A stretch of DNA of 15,592 nucleotides from Burkholderiaceae bacterium (lineage in GTDB: Bacteria; Pseudomonadota; Gammaproteobacteria; Burkholderiales; Burkholderiaceae): NCBI GenBank assembly GCA_947461805.1, contig CANHMJ010000019.1, positions 1 through 15,592 of the forward strand, read 5' to 3'. Within the stretch, counting starts at the first letter, position 1. Each line of letters starts with the position of its first letter. The translations under genes were made by a program, and so were the position numbers. The notes under the pieces were generated by a model, which saw only the letters and a program-made list of their open reading frames with translations, did not search any database and was not told where the DNA came from. Of this stretch, positions 13,169-15,592 are shown in pieces.

Positions 13169-13888
13169 ATGAGCCAAAAGCCAGAACTAGGTCGATCAAA
13201 GCAATATCTTATTGCCCCATCCATTCTGTCCGCTGACTTTGCTCGCTTGGGCGAAGAAGTCACAGGTGTTTTGTCCGCCGGGGCTGACTGGGTGCACTTT
13301 GATGTGATGGACAACCATTACGTACCCAATCTAACCATTGGACCTTTAGTTTGCGAAGCGATTCGTTCCTATGCCGTAAAAGATGGCAAACCAGCCATGA
13401 TTGATGTCCATTTAATGGTCGAGCCCGTTGACCGCATCATTCCAGACTTCGCTAAGGCAGGGGCTAATTTAATTAGCTTCCACCCGGAAGCAAGCGGCCA
13501 CGTGCACCGCAGCCTCAATTTGATTCGCGATCATGGCTGCTACGCTGGTCTAGTCTTTAATCCGGCTACGCCGCTAGATCACCTCGATCACACCTTAGAC
13601 TTAATTGATTTGGTTTTGCTGATGTCGGTGAACCCCGGTTTTGGTGGGCAATCCTTTATTCCGAGCACGCTAGAGAAAATTGCGACGCTACGTGCGCGCT
13701 TGGATCGCTATGAGCGGGAGACTGGCAAACACATTCGCCTTGAAGTCGATGGCGGCATTAAGGCAGAGAATATAGCGGCGATTGCCAAGGCGGGTGCCGA
13801 TACCTTTGTTGCTGGATCGGCTATTTTTGGCAAACCAAATTACGCTGACGTCATTGCGGCCATGCGAACGGAAGTGAGCAAAGCCTAA
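13169..13888 (+). CDS. rpe: Ribulose-phosphate 3-epimerase
   Basis: Rpe interconverts D-ribulose 5-phosphate and D-xylulose 5-phosphate in the pentose-phosphate and Calvin pathways. The 239-residue TIM-barrel product shows IAPSILSADFARLGEE (15-30), metal ligands H43 and D45 (VHFDVMDNHYVPN), H81 (DVHLMVEP) and D194 (LEVDGGI); D45 and D194 are the acid/base pair. MSVNPGFGGQSF (152-163) and the phosphate loop GSAIFG (216-221) complete the family pattern. The frame is open far upstream across apaG, but ATG 13169 (MSQKPELGRSK) gives normal length. The stop codon overlaps the trpE ATG by one base (TAATG), so rpe and trpE are co-transcribed and probably translationally coupled. Confidence 0.96.
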   Translation: MSQKPELGRSKQYLIAPSILSADFARLGEEVTGVLSAGADWVHFDVMDNHYVPNLTIGPLVCEAIRSYAVKDGKPAMIDVHLMVEPVDRIIPDFAKAGANLISFHPEASGHVHRSLNLIRDHGCYAGLVFNPATPLDHLDHTLDLIDLVLLMSVNPGFGGQSFIPSTLEKIATLRARLDRYERETGKHIRLEVDGGIKAENIAAIAKAGADTFVAGSAIFGKPNYADVIAAMRTEVSKA

Positions 13889-15393
13889 TGCAACGCGCTG
13901 AATTTGATGCTCTAGCCGCCCAAGGTTTTAATCGCATCCCCCTTGTACAAGAAACCCTAGCCGACTTAGAAACACCGCTATCTCTGTACCTCAAGCTCAC
14001 GAGCACCAGCGGTCAAAAAAATACCTATTTACTGGAGTCCGTTGTTGGGGGGGAGCGTTTTGGGCGCTTTTCATTTATTGGCCTTCCAGCAAAAACCATT
14101 CTCCGCTCGATTGGCGCTCCAATTGCGCCCGCCACCGAAGTGGTCACAGACGGTAAGGTTATCGAGACCAACCACGACAACCCATTGGATTTTGTCGATG
14201 CGTACTTTAAGCGCTTTAAGGTAGCCGTTCCACCCGGCCTGCCCCGTTTTTGTGGTGGCCTCGCAGGATACTTTGGCTATGACACGGTGCGCTACATCGA
14301 GTCACGTCTTGCACAACATACCTTGCCCGATGAATTGCATGTGCCCGATATTCAATTGATGCTCACCGAAGAGCTCGCGGTGATTGATAACGTAGCGGGT
14401 CGTATTTATTTAATCGTCTATGCAGACCCCAATATCAAAAATGATTTTGAGCGAGCACAGGCTAGATTGGATGAGCTGCGTCAGTGCATCGGTCGGTCGG
14501 TCACTATGCCAGCAACACCCCCAAGCACTAAAACCGAATTGATTCGCCGATTTGATGCTGCTGATTTTGAAGCCGCTGTTCGCCGTACAAAAGATTACAT
14601 TCTCGCAGGTGACTGCATGCAAGTGGTGATTGGTCAGCGTATTAGTAAGCCATTTACTGAATCGCCGTTGGCACTCTACCGCGCACTGCGCTCGTTAAAT
14701 CCCTCACCATATATGTATTTCTATGATTTCGGCGACTTGCAGGTGGTCGGCTCATCGCCGGAGATCTTGGTACGGCAAGAACTTCGCGAATCACAAAAGA
14801 TTGTGACCATCCGCCCCCTAGCTGGAACCCGTCCACGCGGTGCCACCCCAGAAGAGGATGCGCGCTTAGCCAAAGAACTGCTCGCTGACCCAAAAGAAAT
14901 TGCTGAACACGTCATGTTGATCGATCTAGCCCGCAACGATGTAGGTCGCATAGCCAAAACAGGTACCGTCAAAGTCACGGACTCGATGGTGATTGAAAAA
15001 TACTCCCACGTGCAGCACATCGTCAGCTCGGTCGAGGGCGAGTTGCTCGATAATATGAGCAATATGAATGTGCTCCGAGCGACTTTTCCAGCAGGTACTT
15101 TATCGGGCGCTCCTAAAATACGCGCCATGGAAATCATCGATGAAATGGAGATTACTAAGCGCGGCATCTATGGTGGTGCAGCAGGTTACCTGTCTTTTTC
15201 TGGCGACATGGATGTGGCAATCGTGATTCGTACGGGCGTCATTCGCGATGGCATGCTGCACTCACAAGCAGGTGCTGGGGTTGTAGCTGACTCTGACCCA
15301 GCTGCTGAATGGCGTGAAACCGAAGCCAAGGCACGTGCGGTTCTGATGGCTGCTGATTTAGTACAAGGAGGTCTTGATGCTCCTCATGATTGA
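13888..15393 (+). CDS. trpE: Anthranilate synthase component I TrpE
   Basis: TrpE makes anthranilate from chorismate with ammonia supplied by TrpG, the first committed step of tryptophan synthesis. The 501-residue product has the N-terminal regulatory domain with the tryptophan-binding LLES at 48-51, so feedback inhibition is expected. It also has FCGGLAGYFGYD at 121-132 and the chorismate-binding domain from about 225: GDCMQVVIGQR (241-251), IRPLAGTRPRG (308-318), HVMLIDLARNDVGR (341-354), FPAGTLSGAPKIRAME (400-415), and GAGVVADSDP (462-471). No domain fusion to TrpG is present. The ATG overlaps the rpe stop, and the last 17 bases overlap trpG. No tryptophan-rich leader peptide or attenuator is visible upstream, since rpe is directly adjacent. 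Confidence 0.97.
   Translation: MQRAEFDALAAQGFNRIPLVQETLADLETPLSLYLKLTSTSGQKNTYLLESVVGGERFGRFSFIGLPAKTILRSIGAPIAPATEVVTDGKVIETNHDNPLDFVDAYFKRFKVAVPPGLPRFCGGLAGYFGYDTVRYIESRLAQHTLPDELHVPDIQLMLTEELAVIDNVAGRIYLIVYADPNIKNDFERAQARLDELRQCIGRSVTMPATPPSTKTELIRRFDAADFEAAVRRTKDYILAGDCMQVVIGQRISKPFTESPLALYRALRSLNPSPYMYFYDFGDLQVVGSSPEILVRQELRESQKIVTIRPLAGTRPRGATPEEDARLAKELLADPKEIAEHVMLIDLARNDVGRIAKTGTVKVTDSMVIEKYSHVQHIVSSVEGELLDNMSNMNVLRATFPAGTLSGAPKIRAMEIIDEMEITKRGIYGGAAGYLSFSGDMDVAIVIRTGVIRDGMLHSQAGAGVVADSDPAAEWRETEAKARAVLMAADLVQGGLDAPHD
15365..15371 (+). promoter_or_regulatory. Ribosome-binding site of trpG inside trpE
   Basis: AAGGAGG, a complete Shine-Dalgarno match, stands 5 bases before the trpG ATG and is read within the last codons of trpE. 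It is the strongest such site in the window and decides the trpG start. Confidence 0.85.
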
Positions 15394-15592
15394 TAACTAC
15401 GATTCGTTCACCTATAACCTAGTTCAATATTTCGCTGAACTCGGTGAAGATGTTCGCGTGTATCGCAATGATGAAATCACCCTTGCGCAGATTGAGGCAC
15501 TCAAACCGGATCGCATTTGTATTTCACCAGGGCCCTGCAGCCCAAGCGAGGCCGGCATTTCAGTTGACGTGATTAAGCACTTTGCTGGCAAA
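15377..15592 (+). CDS. trpG: Anthranilate synthase component II TrpG (glutamine amidotransferase), N-terminal part
   Basis: TrpG hydrolyses glutamine and passes ammonia to TrpE; in some bacteria it also serves aminodeoxychorismate synthase (PabA). Seventy-two codons are in the window before it is cut by the right edge. MLLMIDNYDSFTYNLVQY is the classic class I amidotransferase N-terminus, and ISPGPCSPSEAG (49-60) holds the conserved PGP turn near the active site; the catalytic cysteine lies outside. A near-ideal AAGGAGG (15365-15371) sits 5 bases before the ATG, inside trpE, and fixes this start over the ATG three codons later. The 17-bp overlap with trpE favours equal production of the two subunits. 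Confidence 0.96.
   Translation, partial: MLLMIDNYDSFTYNLVQYFAELGEDVRVYRNDEITLAQIEALKPDRICISPGPCSPSEAGISVDVIKHFAGK

Overview
The window looks like chromosomal DNA of a betaproteobacterium of the Burkholderiaceae, most likely Polynucleobacter or a close relative. I infer this from the moderate GC content, the small gaps and overlaps between genes, and the neighbourhood: an mraZ-rsmH-ftsL-ftsI cluster, coq7, a biotin cluster, and mltA-apaG-rpe-trpE-trpG. I made no database comparison. I see no rRNA, tRNA, CRISPR array, insertion sequence or phage gene. Almost all of it is core metabolism and cell division.

Layout. (1) 1-2143, minus strand: the start of the division and cell-wall (dcw) cluster, in transcription order mraZ, rsmH, ftsL, ftsI, with ftsI cut by the window edge. 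Three MraZ-type GTGGG repeats overlap the mraZ promoter. (2) 2144-2437: an AT-rich spacer holding the most unusual signal, an almost perfect LexA (SOS) box at 2359-2378. It overlaps a promoter-like pair pointing at mraZ. (3) 2438-4110, minus: coq7 directly behind bioB. (4) 4155-7569, plus: bioA-bioF-bioD with 4-bp ATGA overlaps, divergent from bioB. (5) 7540-9252, minus: a fadD-type acyl-CoA ligase whose 3' end overlaps the end of bioD by 30 bp. (6) 9362-10558, plus: an M20 amidohydrolase, divergent from fadD, with a 15-bp palindrome in the shared upstream region. (7) 10577-13084, minus: apaG, mltA and an enoyl-CoA hydratase, with a possible 39-residue membrane peptide on the plus strand between mltA and apaG. 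(8) 13169-15592, plus: rpe, trpE and trpG (cut by the window edge), tightly overlapping.

How the genes work together. MraZ, RsmH, FtsL and FtsI support septal wall synthesis and its control. BioA, BioF, BioD and BioB carry out the four late steps of biotin synthesis from pimeloyl thioester; the early-step genes (bioC, bioH) are not here. Coq7 acts in ubiquinone synthesis. The acyl-CoA ligase and enoyl-CoA hydratase fit fatty-acid degradation. MltA remodels peptidoglycan. Rpe joins the pentose-phosphate pathway to the first tryptophan-specific enzyme, anthranilate synthase (TrpE/TrpG).

The best candidate for something undescribed is the SOS-like promoter upstream of mraZ. It could couple DNA damage to division-gene transcription, or it could express a short RNA or peptide from the spacer. 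The 39-residue membrane ORF and the fadD/M20 palindrome rank next.
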